64,000 nucleotides of DNA from NCBI GenBank assembly GCA_034506175.1, contig JAPDQB010000007.1:62001-126000 (forward strand). The letters run 5' to 3'. Source of the stretch: a candidate division KSB1 bacterium. GTDB taxonomy: Bacteria > Zhuqueibacterota > Zhuqueibacteria > Zhuqueibacterales > Zhuqueibacteraceae. Both the position numbers and the translations under genes were made by a program. The notes below the pieces were generated by a model, which saw only the letters and a list, made by a program, of their open reading frames with translations, did no database searches and was not told the origin of the DNA. This document shows positions 53,125 through 63,462 of the stretch, in pieces; positions within the stretch are counted from its first letter, which is position 1; each line of letters opens with the position of its first letter.

Positions 53125-53985
53125 ATGGCTGCGAAAAAATCCCAAAAGGGCCTTTGGGCGCGCGTGGAAAAATCAGTGGAATCGCCATTCTGGCTGCGCC
53201 TGTTTATCATCGCAACCGCGCTTTGCTTGCTGGCTTACCTGCTCAACGCCCTCATCGCCGAAATCCGACCCTACAATTGGTGGGGGTTGACGTATGGCAC
53301 GGTGGCCTCGCTTTTAATGGGCGGTGCCGGATTGTACGCGGTGCGCCGGCGGATGACCAAAACCGCTTTGCAGTGGCGTCTGGGCAAAGCCCAGCCCTGG
53401 CTGCAATTTCATGTGTACGGCGGCACGTTGGCGCTGCTGCTCACCTTCATGCACACCGGTTTCAAATTGCCGACCGGCGTCTTAACCTGGTGGCTGTGGG
53501 TTTTGACCATCTACATCACGCTCAGCGGCATTCTCGGCGTGCTGCTGCAAAAATGGATTCCGAAAATTCTGGCTTCCGGTTTGGCGATGGAAGTGGTTTA
53601 CGAGTGGATTCCGGAGTTGATCGATGAAATTCGCGGCAAGTGCGACAAACTGATTCAAACCTGCGCCGACCCGGTGAAAGATTTTTATCGAAAAAACCTC
53701 ATCGTGGCGCTGGCGACGGTGCAGCCGCGCTGGATTTATTGCGTCGACATCACCGGCGGCATCCAATCGCGCCTCAAGCAGTTCGACTATTTGCGCCGCT
53801 TTTTGCCGGCGGATGAAAAAGACAAGCTGGATCGCTTGGAAACGTATTACCGGACGAAGCTCGAGCTCGACGCGCACTACACCCTGCAAACCGCGCTGCG
53901 CTGGTGGATGTACACCCACGTGCCGCTGTCGCTGGTGCTGCTGATTTTGATCGTGTTTCATTTGTTCGCGGTGTTTTACTATTAA
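53125..53985 (+). CDS. Di-heme b-type cytochrome membrane subunit
   Basis: A 286-aa protein with four TM helices: about 25-48, 54-72, 95-141 (two helices) and 262-284. Four histidines are placed as bis-His ligands for two hemes: H96 and H110 in one helix, H265 and H279 in the last, each pair 14 residues apart. A cytoplasmic or periplasmic loop (145-255) lies between. This spacing is typical of cytochrome b561/NarI/FdnI-like quinone-reactive subunits. I use ATG 53125, 8 nt after GGAAGGAAGGG; a GTG six nt earlier overlaps the upstream stop. It is the natural quinone partner of the neighbouring ferredoxin and cytochromes. Confidence 0.88.
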   Translation: MAAKKSQKGLWARVEKSVESPFWLRLFIIATALCLLAYLLNALIAEIRPYNWWGLTYGTVASLLMGGAGLYAVRRRMTKTALQWRLGKAQPWLQFHVYGGTLALLLTFMHTGFKLPTGVLTWWLWVLTIYITLSGILGVLLQKWIPKILASGLAMEVVYEWIPELIDEIRGKCDKLIQTCADPVKDFYRKNLIVALATVQPRWIYCVDITGGIQSRLKQFDYLRRFLPADEKDKLDRLETYYRTKLELDAHYTLQTALRWWMYTHVPLSLVLLILIVFHLFAVFYY

Positions 53986-54083
53986 AGAGGGCCCGTAACT
54001 CAACATTTATGTTGAGAAGAAAAGTTTTTGTTATGTTTTCAGGCAGGATTCCCCCAATTTTGCACAATAACCAGTGAATGTTT

Positions 54084-54320
54084 CTATGTGAGCGATAAAC
54101 TAACTTTGATGAGTTTTTCGATTTCGGCGTTTTCTTTTGCCATCATCTGATATCCTTCCCCCAACAACGCCTCGAAAGCGGCGGAATCAGATTCGATGTC
54201 TTCAAGCACTTTGGCGAGCAGATCGTGAACGAATTCATCGATGGGTTTGGCCGCTCGTTTTGAGGCGGTCTCCAATTTGTGATGGAGATGGTCGGCGAGG
54301 GTAATTTCAAAAGTTTTCAT
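54084..54320 (-). CDS. Antitoxin-like / ribbon-helix-helix-type small protein
   Basis: A 78-aa protein: a beta-strand start (MKTFEITLADHLHHKLETA) followed by helices, resembling the N-terminal RHH-type fold of antitoxins. The remainder is acidic and helical (EDIESDSAAFEALLGEG). No toxin gene lies on either side. It is the only minus-strand gene of the redox region, between the cytochrome b and second decaheme genes. The assignment is by shape only. Confidence 0.5.
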   Translation of the reverse strand: MKTFEITLADHLHHKLETASKRAAKPIDEFVHDLLAKVLEDIESDSAAFEALLGEGYQMMAKENAEIEKLIKVSLSLT

Positions 54321-54491
54321 AGAGGTTGATGATGATAGTTGGTTTCCGGCAAAAGCGGGCGAATAACTCAGTCATCACTCAAAAGTTACATTTAAAGATA
54401 CGATTGATAAATTTGACAGGCAAGTGTTTTTTGGGAAGTGAGATCGAATTGGTTATTTTTTCTATGAGATTCTACTTAGAGGTAAAATCCT

Positions 54492-56138
54492 ATGCCCAAT
54501 CCTAACGACACCAAAAAGAAAGGCGCCTTCGGCGTCGCGCAGCTGCCGGTGGCGCTGAAGTATATTTTTCCGGATCGCCGCCGCACGATGATGGCCATCG
54601 GCGGCGTGGCGTGTCTGGTGCTGCTGGGATATTTTTTAGCCGATTTTTTTCTGCTCAAAAGCAGCTTCACCGCCAGCGGCCCGCTTTCTTCGTATCACGC
54701 CACCTTCGAGAAAGATTGCGCCAAGTGCCACGATCAGCTCAAAGCCGTTAGCGATGCCAATTGCTCGGTTTGCCACGAAAAGGCCGGCGCCAAAACCGAC
54801 GCGGTGACCGGCGACGAGCAGAAGATTTACACCTTCGCAGCGCATTATCTCTACCGCTCCGGAAATGTGGAACAGGTCAAAATGGCGAAGCCGCAATACG
54901 CCGATCGCGAAACGCCCTGTTACATTTGCCATCAGGAGCATAAAGGCCGCGAAGCCAGAATCACGAATGTCCCGGATTCGCGCTGCCTCGACTGTCACCG
55001 CTACGGCTCATTCAACAAAACGCATCCGGAGTTTGATTTTGTCGCCGAAAATATTCCGGATGATTCGACCATGAAGTTCACGCACATCAAGCACGTCCGA
55101 GAGGTCGTGAAGCGTGAAAATCTCGTTGATATCGAGCGGGCGTGCTTGTATTGCCACAATCCGCAGCCCGACGGGAAAAATTTTGGTCTGATTAATTTTG
55201 ATCAGCATTGCGATGCCTGCCACCTGACGACGAGTGTCGCCACCTCGCCATTGAAAATCAAAGACGACGCCGATCCGTTTGCGCCGGGGGTTGAAACGCT
55301 GGAGGCCATTCGCCAGCGGCGCGGGCCCGGCACCTTGTGGGCGTTTTACGCCAATCCCTTCGAATTCAAGCTGCGCGGCAATCGTGTCGTCAAGCAGCCG
55401 CTTTATCATCAAGACCCGTGGATTCTCGAAAATTTGCGGCGGATTCGCCGGCTGCTTTATCCGGATTTGGAGTTCGCCGATTTGTTGAAAGCCGGTGGCA
55501 AGCTGGCCTCACAAAGCCCGCAGGCTTTGTCGGCAACCGTCTATCAAGAGGCCATTCAAACTTTGCAAAATTATTCGCTGCAATTGCGCAATCGCCCGGA
55601 GCCGGAGATTCAGCGCGATCTCGCGCAAATCGATTCGCTGCTCAAAGAGGCGCAAAGCACGCTGCGCCGCCAAACCAACACGATTGCCGGGCCGCCGTTT
55701 CTCGCCCAGCCGGCGCCGCCGAATCCGGCGCTGGATGCGACGCAGATTGCGGACTTGAAAGCCTTTGCCCAGGATGTCGCCGGGCCGCCTTGTCTCGAGT
55801 GCCACATCGTGAGCGAGGCGAATATTCTACGCGTGCAAAAAGACCAGCGTATTTTAAAGCGGGCCGAGTTCGATCACCGCGCGCATATTTTGGAACGGCG
55901 CTGTTTGGAATGTCATACGCAAATTGCCATCACCAAAGAGGTCAACGGCATGACGGTGGTGCGGCCGGTGGATGACGTGTCGAAATGGGAGGACCGCGCC
56001 GCGATTCAAAACATTCCCAACATTGCCAACTGCCGCGAATGCCACAACCCCGCGGAAAGCTCGAATCGCTGCGTGACGTGCCATTATTTTCATCCGAACA
56101 AAACCCAGCGCTCGAGCTTGTTGTTGTATTTGGATTAG
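54492..56138 (+). CDS. Membrane-anchored decaheme cytochrome c
   Basis: A 548-aa protein: a cytoplasmic N-terminal stretch of about 30 residues, one TM anchor (roughly 34-56) and a periplasmic domain. Ten CxxCH motifs are present: CAKCH, CSVCH, CYICH, CLDCH, CLYCH, CDACH, CLECH twice, CRECH and CVTCH. A heme-free helical segment (about 260-430) separates the first six from the last four. The NapC/NrfH-type quinol site is not recognisable. It likely carries electrons between the membrane and periplasmic or extracellular acceptors, close to the cytochrome b. GAGGT precedes the ATG. It is followed by the FHA genes. Confidence 0.9.
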   Translation: MPNPNDTKKKGAFGVAQLPVALKYIFPDRRRTMMAIGGVACLVLLGYFLADFFLLKSSFTASGPLSSYHATFEKDCAKCHDQLKAVSDANCSVCHEKAGAKTDAVTGDEQKIYTFAAHYLYRSGNVEQVKMAKPQYADRETPCYICHQEHKGREARITNVPDSRCLDCHRYGSFNKTHPEFDFVAENIPDDSTMKFTHIKHVREVVKRENLVDIERACLYCHNPQPDGKNFGLINFDQHCDACHLTTSVATSPLKIKDDADPFAPGVETLEAIRQRRGPGTLWAFYANPFEFKLRGNRVVKQPLYHQDPWILENLRRIRRLLYPDLEFADLLKAGGKLASQSPQALSATVYQEAIQTLQNYSLQLRNRPEPEIQRDLAQIDSLLKEAQSTLRRQTNTIAGPPFLAQPAPPNPALDATQIADLKAFAQDVAGPPCLECHIVSEANILRVQKDQRILKRAEFDHRAHILERRCLECHTQIAITKEVNGMTVVRPVDDVSKWEDRAAIQNIPNIANCRECHNPAESSNRCVTCHYFHPNKTQRSSLLLYLD

Positions 56139-56272
56139 TTTTGTAGTTGCGCCCTCGGGCGCCGCATTGACATGGCTGAGTGAGCGATTACTTTCACAAC
56201 AAATCATCACTCATCTTTTCGAAATTTCATCCCCAAAGGGATTGCTGCGAAATTTTCTTGTGAGCAGAAAAC

Positions 56273-57121
56273 ATGAAAGCCAAACTCTTCTGCAAAACCG
56301 GCATTTTATCCGGCGCGAAATATGACATCGGCCGCGAGGCGACGATCGGCAAGGAGCCCGGCAACAGCATCCTGCTGGACACCAAAATTATTTCCGGCCG
56401 GCACGCGCGCATTTTTTTTGATGAAAAAGAACAGGCTTATTTTCTGGAAGATTTACGCAGCCGCAACGGCACCAAATTGGACGGCCTGCCGGTCACGGAA
56501 ACAGAAAAACTGGGTGATTTGCACGTGATCACCCTCGCCGACACGTTTGATTTTATTTTTCAGCTTGTCCAAGGCGATGGCCAGCCGGTGACGCAAAAAG
56601 AGAAATTGCCACCGGCACAACCCGAGAAAAGCCCGGAAGGCAAAACCCGCGTTGCCCAAGAGCCTTTTGCCGCGCCGGCGCCGCCGCGTGAAGAAAAAAC
56701 GGCGGCGCCAACTGGCGACAAGACTCTGATTGGCGCGGCCTTGCCGCCGATTCCGGTTTTCAAATCGCAAACTGAAAGCGTTGTTGCGCCGAAATCGAAA
56801 CCGACGATATCGCGCCCCACTTTTTTCCTCGAAATTAAAAGGCCGGGGCAGGAACCGGTGACGTTTAAATTGAAGGAAGGCGAGAACGTTGTTGGCCGCC
56901 TGGCTGAGTGCGATATTTGTGTCGATGACACTTCCTTGTCGCGGCAGCACGCCGTGGTCACGGTCAAATCCGGAAAAGTGACGGTGAGAGATCTCGGCAG
57001 CAAAAATCACACGTTTGCCGGCGACAAGGAAATCACCTCCGAAGTCGAGATTCGGCTGGATACGCGCCTCAAGTTCGGCGCGGTGGAGGCGCATCTTATT
57101 TACAAAAAAGGTGAATCATGA
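56273..57121 (+). CDS. Protein with two FHA domains
   Basis: A 282-aa cytoplasmic protein. FHA 1 (residues 20-95) has the motif ATIGKEPGN, ISGRHARI and LRSRNGTKLDG. FHA 2 (about 200-270) has VVGRLAECDI, SLSRQHAVV and DLGSKNHTFAG. A Pro/Ala/Glu-rich linker joins them. FHA domains bind phosphothreonine, and both copies retain the R, SxxH and N residues needed. It likely reads phosphorylated partners made by the kinase encoded 3 kb downstream. The stop overlaps the next start (57118-57121), coupling it to the FHA-oxidoreductase. Confidence 0.92.
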   Translation: MKAKLFCKTGILSGAKYDIGREATIGKEPGNSILLDTKIISGRHARIFFDEKEQAYFLEDLRSRNGTKLDGLPVTETEKLGDLHVITLADTFDFIFQLVQGDGQPVTQKEKLPPAQPEKSPEGKTRVAQEPFAAPAPPREEKTAAPTGDKTLIGAALPPIPVFKSQTESVVAPKSKPTISRPTFFLEIKRPGQEPVTFKLKEGENVVGRLAECDICVDDTSLSRQHAVVTVKSGKVTVRDLGSKNHTFAGDKEITSEVEIRLDTRLKFGAVEAHLIYKKGES

Positions 57122-59436
57122 GCACAACTTCTGAATATCGGCGCGACGGCATCTTGATTCTCGACCGCCCCGTTCAACTGCCGGAAGTTTTGGACATCCT
57201 GATCGTCGGCGGCGGGCCGGCCGGAACCGGCGCGGCGTTTCGTGCCAAAGAACTGGGGCTCTCGGCACTGGTGATCGACTACGACGATCTGATGAAGCAG
57301 ATTCGCGATTATCCCAAAAACAAAAAAATTCTGCCCAACTACGGCGTCGGCGACACGGCGAAATTTCCCAAATGCGGCAAGCTGATCGGTTTGCTGCCGT
57401 TTGAGCCGATTGACAAGGATGAGCTGTGCGAACGCTGGAAAGGCTACTATCGCGAGCACAACGTGCCGGCGATCATCGGCTTGGAGCTGATTGACTTGCA
57501 GCGCCAGCCGGACGAAGTCTGGAAGGCGAAAGTGTATAATGCCAATACCAAATCCGAGCAATTTTTTCTCGCGAAGCACGTGGTGTTGGCGATGGGCAAC
57601 GGCGCGCCGCGACCGTTTGACATTCCCGGCAATACCAGGGACATCGCCTATCGCATGGCCGATCCGGCGTTGTACGTGAACGCGCCGGTTTTGGTGATCG
57701 GCGGCGGCACTTCGGCGGCCGAAGCGGTGATTGCCATCTCGAATGAAAAAATCAACAACAACGATGCGTCCGCCGTATTTTGGTCTTATCGCAGCAGCAA
57801 GCTGCCCAAAGTGTCCAAGGCGCTGGCCGATGAGTATTTTGCTGCCTTCGTCGAAAACGGCAACATCCGCACTTGTCCGAACAGCGAACCGGTGGCGGTG
57901 GTCACGGCGGAAGATCGCCAGGAATATCTTTCGATTCGCGTCGACCGGCGCATCATTGCCGGCCGGCCGAATGAAACCGTGCATTTTGAATTTCTCAAAA
58001 AATATTGCCTCGCCTGCATCGGCCAGGAAATTCCGGAAAGTTTTTTGAACAAGCTCGGCATTCCGCTGATGGCGGGCGGACCCAGCGGTAAAAAGCGCAT
58101 CGTCGTGACGCCCCTGCGGGAAAGCCGGCAACCGAATGTTTATTTGATCGGCAGTATGCTGGGACAAACGTATCTCGAAACCGAGGATTTCAATGCCGAT
58201 CCGGCGACGTTTCGGGAAAAGAAATTCGGCGGCAACATCAAGGCCGCGATCACCGATGGCGTTTTCGTGACGGAGGTGATCAAACAAAAGCTGGCGCAAC
58301 AAGCGATCATTCAAGTCGATCTCGCTTTCTACGAAGAGGACGCCGAGCAAAAGGAAATCTCCAGGCTGATGCCAGTGGCGGCACCCATGTTGGTGGAGCC
58401 AGCACCGGTTGAAGCGGCGCCGGCCCCTCGGGCGGCGCTGATTCGAATCTCCGCCAATGACATGGAAGTCGAAAAATTTTCTCTCAACAGCCTGGGCCTC
58501 ACCACCATTGGCCGGAAAGATTGCGATCTTTCTTTTCCGAATGATGCGCTGTTGGCCGACCGGCACGCTTCGATTTCCAGCACGGCTGACGGTTATTTTC
58601 TCCGCGACGATGGCAGCCATTATGGCGTTTTTCTCAAGCTGCGGGCCGCCTCGCCGCTGGAAGTTTCCTCCGGCGACGTCGTGCAGTTGGGAAAACAGTT
58701 TTTGGTGTTTCGATTCGAGAATGAAAATTATACGGTTCTGCATTACGACGCCGCCGGGCAGCTCATGAAACGGCACGCGCTTGAGGAAGGAACGGTGGAA
58801 ATGGGCAGAGCCGCGAGCCTCGTTCTTGACGGCAACGACGCGATTTTGTCGCGGCGCCATCTCGCCGTCACCCGGCGGGCCGGCAAGGTTCTGATTCAGG
58901 ATTTGAATAGCGCCAATGGCAGTTATATAAAAGTCAGAAATGCGGTTCGGCTGGAGCCGGATGATCAATTCCGCCTCGGACAGTTGATCTTTAAATTCGT
59001 TTTACAGCAAGAAGAAACGAAATACAGCGTGATCTTCAAAACGCCGCCGGCGATTGCAGCAAAACCGACAATTGAGAAACCGGCCCCGCCGGCGGCAGCG
59101 AAGCCGGCCCCGGCTGCCGAAGCCAAAGACCTCAAACCGGAAGGCATGGTGGTGGTGTTCAAAAACGCCGGCAAGACGTGTCCGATCGCGAAGCGCGGCC
59201 AGACGATTTGCGACATTGCGGAGAAAAACGGCATTAAAATCAAAGCCGATTGCCACGAGGGCAATTGCGGCAGTGATCCCATTCGCATTCTTTCCGGGGC
59301 GGAAAATTTGAACGATGTGGGCGGCATCGAGCAAACCACGCTGGAAGAGAAAAACAATCTCACGCCCGGCGAATACCGGCTGGCCTGCATGGTCAAGCCG
59401 AAAGGGCCGGTGGTGGTGGAGATTTTGGCGACATAA
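57118..59436 (+). CDS. FAD/NAD(P)-type oxidoreductase fused to two FHA domains and a 2Fe-2S-like domain
   Basis: A 772-aa fusion. Residues 20-380 form a thioredoxin-reductase-like flavoprotein with GGGPAGTGAAF (32-42), a second nucleotide motif VIGGGTSAAEA near 198, and a YLIGSMLGQTYLE closing motif. Two FHA domains follow at about 440-530 (TTIGRKDCDLSF, ADRHASIS) and 550-625 (LSRRHLAV, NSANGSYI). The C-terminal 90 residues look like a plant-type [2Fe-2S] ferredoxin, with ADCHEGNCGSDPIRI and a later LACMV. The usual third ligand cysteine (CxxxxCxxC) is replaced by Asp. The protein thus couples NAD(P)H-linked redox to phospho-dependent binding. ATGA overlap with the double-FHA gene. Confidence 0.9.
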   Translation: MSTTSEYRRDGILILDRPVQLPEVLDILIVGGGPAGTGAAFRAKELGLSALVIDYDDLMKQIRDYPKNKKILPNYGVGDTAKFPKCGKLIGLLPFEPIDKDELCERWKGYYREHNVPAIIGLELIDLQRQPDEVWKAKVYNANTKSEQFFLAKHVVLAMGNGAPRPFDIPGNTRDIAYRMADPALYVNAPVLVIGGGTSAAEAVIAISNEKINNNDASAVFWSYRSSKLPKVSKALADEYFAAFVENGNIRTCPNSEPVAVVTAEDRQEYLSIRVDRRIIAGRPNETVHFEFLKKYCLACIGQEIPESFLNKLGIPLMAGGPSGKKRIVVTPLRESRQPNVYLIGSMLGQTYLETEDFNADPATFREKKFGGNIKAAITDGVFVTEVIKQKLAQQAIIQVDLAFYEEDAEQKEISRLMPVAAPMLVEPAPVEAAPAPRAALIRISANDMEVEKFSLNSLGLTTIGRKDCDLSFPNDALLADRHASISSTADGYFLRDDGSHYGVFLKLRAASPLEVSSGDVVQLGKQFLVFRFENENYTVLHYDAAGQLMKRHALEEGTVEMGRAASLVLDGNDAILSRRHLAVTRRAGKVLIQDLNSANGSYIKVRNAVRLEPDDQFRLGQLIFKFVLQQEETKYSVIFKTPPAIAAKPTIEKPAPPAAAKPAPAAEAKDLKPEGMVVVFKNAGKTCPIAKRGQTICDIAEKNGIKIKADCHEGNCGSDPIRILSGAENLNDVGGIEQTTLEEKNNLTPGEYRLACMVKPKGPVVVEILAT

Positions 59437-59460
59437 AAATTCACCTGAAAATTTTAAATT

Positions 59461-60270
<810 letters not shown>

Positions 60271-60339
60271 GTAAACTGAAAAGACCACAAAAATTTTTTA
60301 TTCGCGTGAATGAGTGGTTGACAACATGGAGGATTGAGC

Positions 60340-62634
60340 ATGATCGGCGGAAAAATTTCTCATTATGAAATTCTGAAGAAAATCGGCGAGGGCGGCATGG
60401 GCGAAGTGTATCTCGCCGAGGACGTCAATCTTCACCGCAAAGTCGCCATCAAAGTCCTGGCCGCGAGGTACACCAGCGATGCAGATTTCAAAGCGCGTTT
60501 CCTGCGCGAAGCCCGGGCCACGGCCGCGCTCAGCCATCCCAACATCGTCACAATCCATGAAGTCGACGAAGAACAGGCCATGTACTACATCGTGATGGAA
60601 TACGTCGATGGCGAATCGTTGAAGGAGTTGATCCGGCGCGAGCCGCTGCCGGTGGCGCGGGTAATCGAGATCGCCAGGCAAATCGGCGACGGACTCGGCG
60701 CCGCGCATCGGGCCGGCGTCGTGCATCGCGATATCAAGCCGGGCAACATTCTCCTGAACAAGGCCGGCCAGGTCAAAATCGTCGACTTCGGCCTGGCCAA
60801 GCTGCAAGGCGCCACCGGCTTGACCCGCGACGGCATGTCGATGGGCACGCCGCATTACATGTCGCCGGAACAGATCAAAGGCGAAGCCACGGATCACCGG
60901 TCGGATATTTTCGCGTTCGGCGTCGTGCTCTCTGAAATGCTCACCCGCCAACTCCCCTTCAAGGGCGAAACAACTCCGGTCGTGATATATGCGATTATAA
61001 ACAAGGCGCCGGAGCCGGCGATCAAACACAATCCGGCGGTGACGAAAGGCTTGCAGAAAATCATTAACCGGGCGCTTGAAAAAAATCCGAAGGCGCGCTA
61101 TCAGCAGATGGAAGACTGCGTCCAGGATTTGATGAAAGAAAAGCACGCGCTGCTGCTGGCAGAGCAGGCAACCAAGACGATGGCCATCGGAGAATCTACT
61201 GTCAAGAAACTTCGTCGCGAAAAAAAATGGCGACCAGTGCTCATCGCCGCCACAGCGTTAGTTTTGCTGGCTCTGGTCATTTGGTTCATACTGGATTGGC
61301 GTCAAGGAAAATCAAGCCTCGCCACGCTATCGATCACCAGCGCGCCGGTTGGCGCCGCGGTTTTTCTGAATGGCGATTCGCTTGGCCTCACGCCGTTGCG
61401 GGCGCCGGTTGACAAAGAGGGGTCAATCTCACTGCGTTTTCGCCAACGCGATTATTTCCCGCTCGACACGACGTTTGCGGTCAAAAAAGGCGTCACCTAT
61501 AATTTTACCGCAGCCCTGCGGCCGGCGGCGCGGGTGGCAATTATGGTTGATCCATCAGATTCTGAAGTGAGGATCGACGGCGAAATCGTCGAACCATCTC
61601 AGCTTGCGGCGCTGCAGTTGCCGGTTGGCGAGCACAGTATCAGCCTGGCGCGGATGGGATATGATTCCAAACAAGAGCGCTTTAGTTTGCAGCAAGGCGA
61701 CAATCCTTCACGCCGTTACGCGCTGGCGAAGCAACCCGGGGTCGAGCCGCCGATAACGGCATTGGGCGTCGTGCAGATCGACTCGCAGCCGCCGGACGCT
61801 GAGGTCGTGCTTGACGGCAGGCGCGTTGGCAGCACGCCGTATCAAGGCAAAAATTTAAAACCCGGCCGTTACACAATTCTCGTGAGCAAGGATGGCTTTG
61901 AAACTTATTCCGGCAGCATCGAGATTCGGCCCGGCCAAACCACGCCGCTCCTGGTTTCGCTCAAAGCCGTGATCTCAGCCGGCCAGATTAGCGTCACATC
62001 CGATCCGGAAGGCGCGACGATTTTGCTGGATGGCCGCGAAGCCGGAACCACGCCGCAAGAACTCACGAACATTCCGGCCGGCGGGCATGAGATCGTCCTG
62101 CGCAAAAAAGGCTATAAAGATTATGCCGCCTCCGTCACCGTCGCGCCGCAGCAAACGCAAAACGTCGTGGCAAATTTGGTGAGGCTCATGGGCAGGTTGC
62201 AAGTTTTGATTAAGCCGTATGGCACGATTTATCTCGACGGCAGTTTGCAAATCAGAGACACCAACGTCCGGTTTACGAAAGAATTGCCGGTTGGGTCGTA
62301 CGAGCTTAAAGTGACGCATCCGAGTTACGGCGTATATTTCAAGATCTTGAATATCGAGGCGAATGCGCCGTTGGATATTTTGGTTGATTTCAACCGGCAA
62401 CTGACGCTTCCAGTGACGTCCACCGATGAAACCGGCGAGAAATTTGTGTGGGGAGAAATTTACGTCGACGGCAAAGCACAAGGCCAAACGCCCAGGCCGC
62501 TGACGCTTCGGCTCGGGCAACATACCATCGAGGTCCGGCGCGAGGGCTACACCTCGCTCGACAAACCGATGACGATTAATTTGGAAGAAGATCGGGGGCA
62601 GCCTTTGAAATTTCGGTTGAAGAAAAAGGAATGA
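60340..62634 (+). CDS. Hanks-type Ser/Thr kinase with TM and PEGA repeats
   Basis: A 764-aa membrane kinase. The kinase domain spans about 1-275: glycine loop GEGGMGEVY, catalytic lysine in VAIKVL, HRDIKPGN, DFG and the activation-loop motif GTPHYMSPEQ. One TM helix is at about 296-318. The extracytoplasmic part has about five or six PEGA-type beta domains, seen as VxIDSQPPDAEVVLDG, SVTSDPEGATILLDG and EIYVDGKAQGQTP. PEGA domains are thought to bind ligands or cell-wall components and may sense the envelope. GGAGG lies 8 nt before the ATG. The PP2C gene directly upstream and the FHA proteins make a complete phospho-signalling set. Confidence 0.95.
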   Translation: MIGGKISHYEILKKIGEGGMGEVYLAEDVNLHRKVAIKVLAARYTSDADFKARFLREARATAALSHPNIVTIHEVDEEQAMYYIVMEYVDGESLKELIRREPLPVARVIEIARQIGDGLGAAHRAGVVHRDIKPGNILLNKAGQVKIVDFGLAKLQGATGLTRDGMSMGTPHYMSPEQIKGEATDHRSDIFAFGVVLSEMLTRQLPFKGETTPVVIYAIINKAPEPAIKHNPAVTKGLQKIINRALEKNPKARYQQMEDCVQDLMKEKHALLLAEQATKTMAIGESTVKKLRREKKWRPVLIAATALVLLALVIWFILDWRQGKSSLATLSITSAPVGAAVFLNGDSLGLTPLRAPVDKEGSISLRFRQRDYFPLDTTFAVKKGVTYNFTAALRPAARVAIMVDPSDSEVRIDGEIVEPSQLAALQLPVGEHSISLARMGYDSKQERFSLQQGDNPSRRYALAKQPGVEPPITALGVVQIDSQPPDAEVVLDGRRVGSTPYQGKNLKPGRYTILVSKDGFETYSGSIEIRPGQTTPLLVSLKAVISAGQISVTSDPEGATILLDGREAGTTPQELTNIPAGGHEIVLRKKGYKDYAASVTVAPQQTQNVVANLVRLMGRLQVLIKPYGTIYLDGSLQIRDTNVRFTKELPVGSYELKVTHPSYGVYFKILNIEANAPLDILVDFNRQLTLPVTSTDETGEKFVWGEIYVDGKAQGQTPRPLTLRLGQHTIEVRREGYTSLDKPMTINLEEDRGQPLKFRLKKKE

Positions 62635-62681
62635 AGCAGCCAGTAACCAGTATTCAGAAACTATTTTTTAAGGGAGGCATT

Positions 62682-63272
62682 ATGTTGACGCACAAAATGG
62701 TTCGTAGCAGCGCCTTCAAGCGCTGGGTGTTCATCGGCCTACTGATCATCTGCATGCCGCTTTCGGTAAAGGTGGCGCAGGCGCAGCAGGATTGTCCGGC
62801 GAAATTGCAGCAAGCCGAGCAGGAATTTACCAACATGCGTTTTGACGAAGCCATTGCTTTGTTGACCGCCTGTTTAGAGAAAGACGGTTTGACCCAGCCC
62901 GACAAGCAGCGCGCGTACAGACTGCTCGGCTTGGCTTATCTGGCGAAAGACTATATCGAGCAAGCCAAGAACGCCATCAATAAATTGCTCGATTTGGCGC
63001 CGATGTATCAACCTGACCCGGACCAGGATCCGCCGATTTTTATCCAAATGTTTGAAAAAGTCAAAAGCGAACGGGAGCAGCGCCAAGCCGGGCAACAGCC
63101 ACCCAAGGAAATCAAACCCAAGAAAGGCGGCGGCGCGAAATGGCTGCTGATCGGTGGCCTTGTCGTCGCGGCTGGAGGCGGTGCGGCATTGGCCCTCGGT
63201 GGCGGTGGCGGAGGTGCTACGACGCCTCCACCGCCAAGTCAAACTCTGCCGCCACCTCCATCTTTGCCATAG
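62682..63272 (+). CDS. TPR-like envelope protein with Gly- and Pro-rich C-terminus
   Basis: A 196-aa protein with a signal peptide (basic N-terminus, hydrophobic to about residue 30, then AQAQQDC). A helical repeat region follows (about 35-120), TPR-like with AEQEFTNMRFDEAIALLTACLEK and AYLAKDYIEQAKNAI. A second hydrophobic, Gly-rich segment (KWLLIGGLVVAAGGGAALAL) is at about 150-170, and the C-terminus is Pro-rich. I use ATG 62682, preceded by AGGGAGG; an earlier ATG overlapping the kinase stop (ATGA) gives 17 extra residues. It probably cooperates with the PEGA kinase in the envelope. Confidence 0.8.
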   Translation: MLTHKMVRSSAFKRWVFIGLLIICMPLSVKVAQAQQDCPAKLQQAEQEFTNMRFDEAIALLTACLEKDGLTQPDKQRAYRLLGLAYLAKDYIEQAKNAINKLLDLAPMYQPDPDQDPPIFIQMFEKVKSEREQRQAGQQPPKEIKPKKGGGAKWLLIGGLVVAAGGGAALALGGGGGGATTPPPPSQTLPPPPSLP

Positions 63273-63393
63273 CACGTGTTTAAATAAAGTCCGGCAGTCC
63301 GGCAGACAGTTGTGTGGATTCGGCCATCTGAGAAATCTACCCATTTAAAAACAAATTGGCCGCCTTCAACTTCACGTTAACCGGTTTATGAAA

Positions 63394-63422
63394 TTGACCT
63401 GTCACTGCGAGTGACCGGTCAA
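63394..63422. repeat. GACCGGTCAC-type inverted repeat, copy 3 (compact)
   Basis: TTGACCTGTCAC (63394-63405), 5-nt loop TGCGA, GTGACCGGTCAA (63411-63422). The spacing equals that of the copy at 42435-42463. It lies between the TPR-like gene and the partial secreted protein gene. Confidence 0.8.
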
Positions 63423-63462
63423 TAATCGGCTAAATAACTACAACAAATTGGGAGCGAGAGTT

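Noticed and set aside
57100-58968. Minus-strand frame of 622 codons opposite the FHA-oxidoreductase
   Set aside because: Shadow of a well-supported gene; no motifs.
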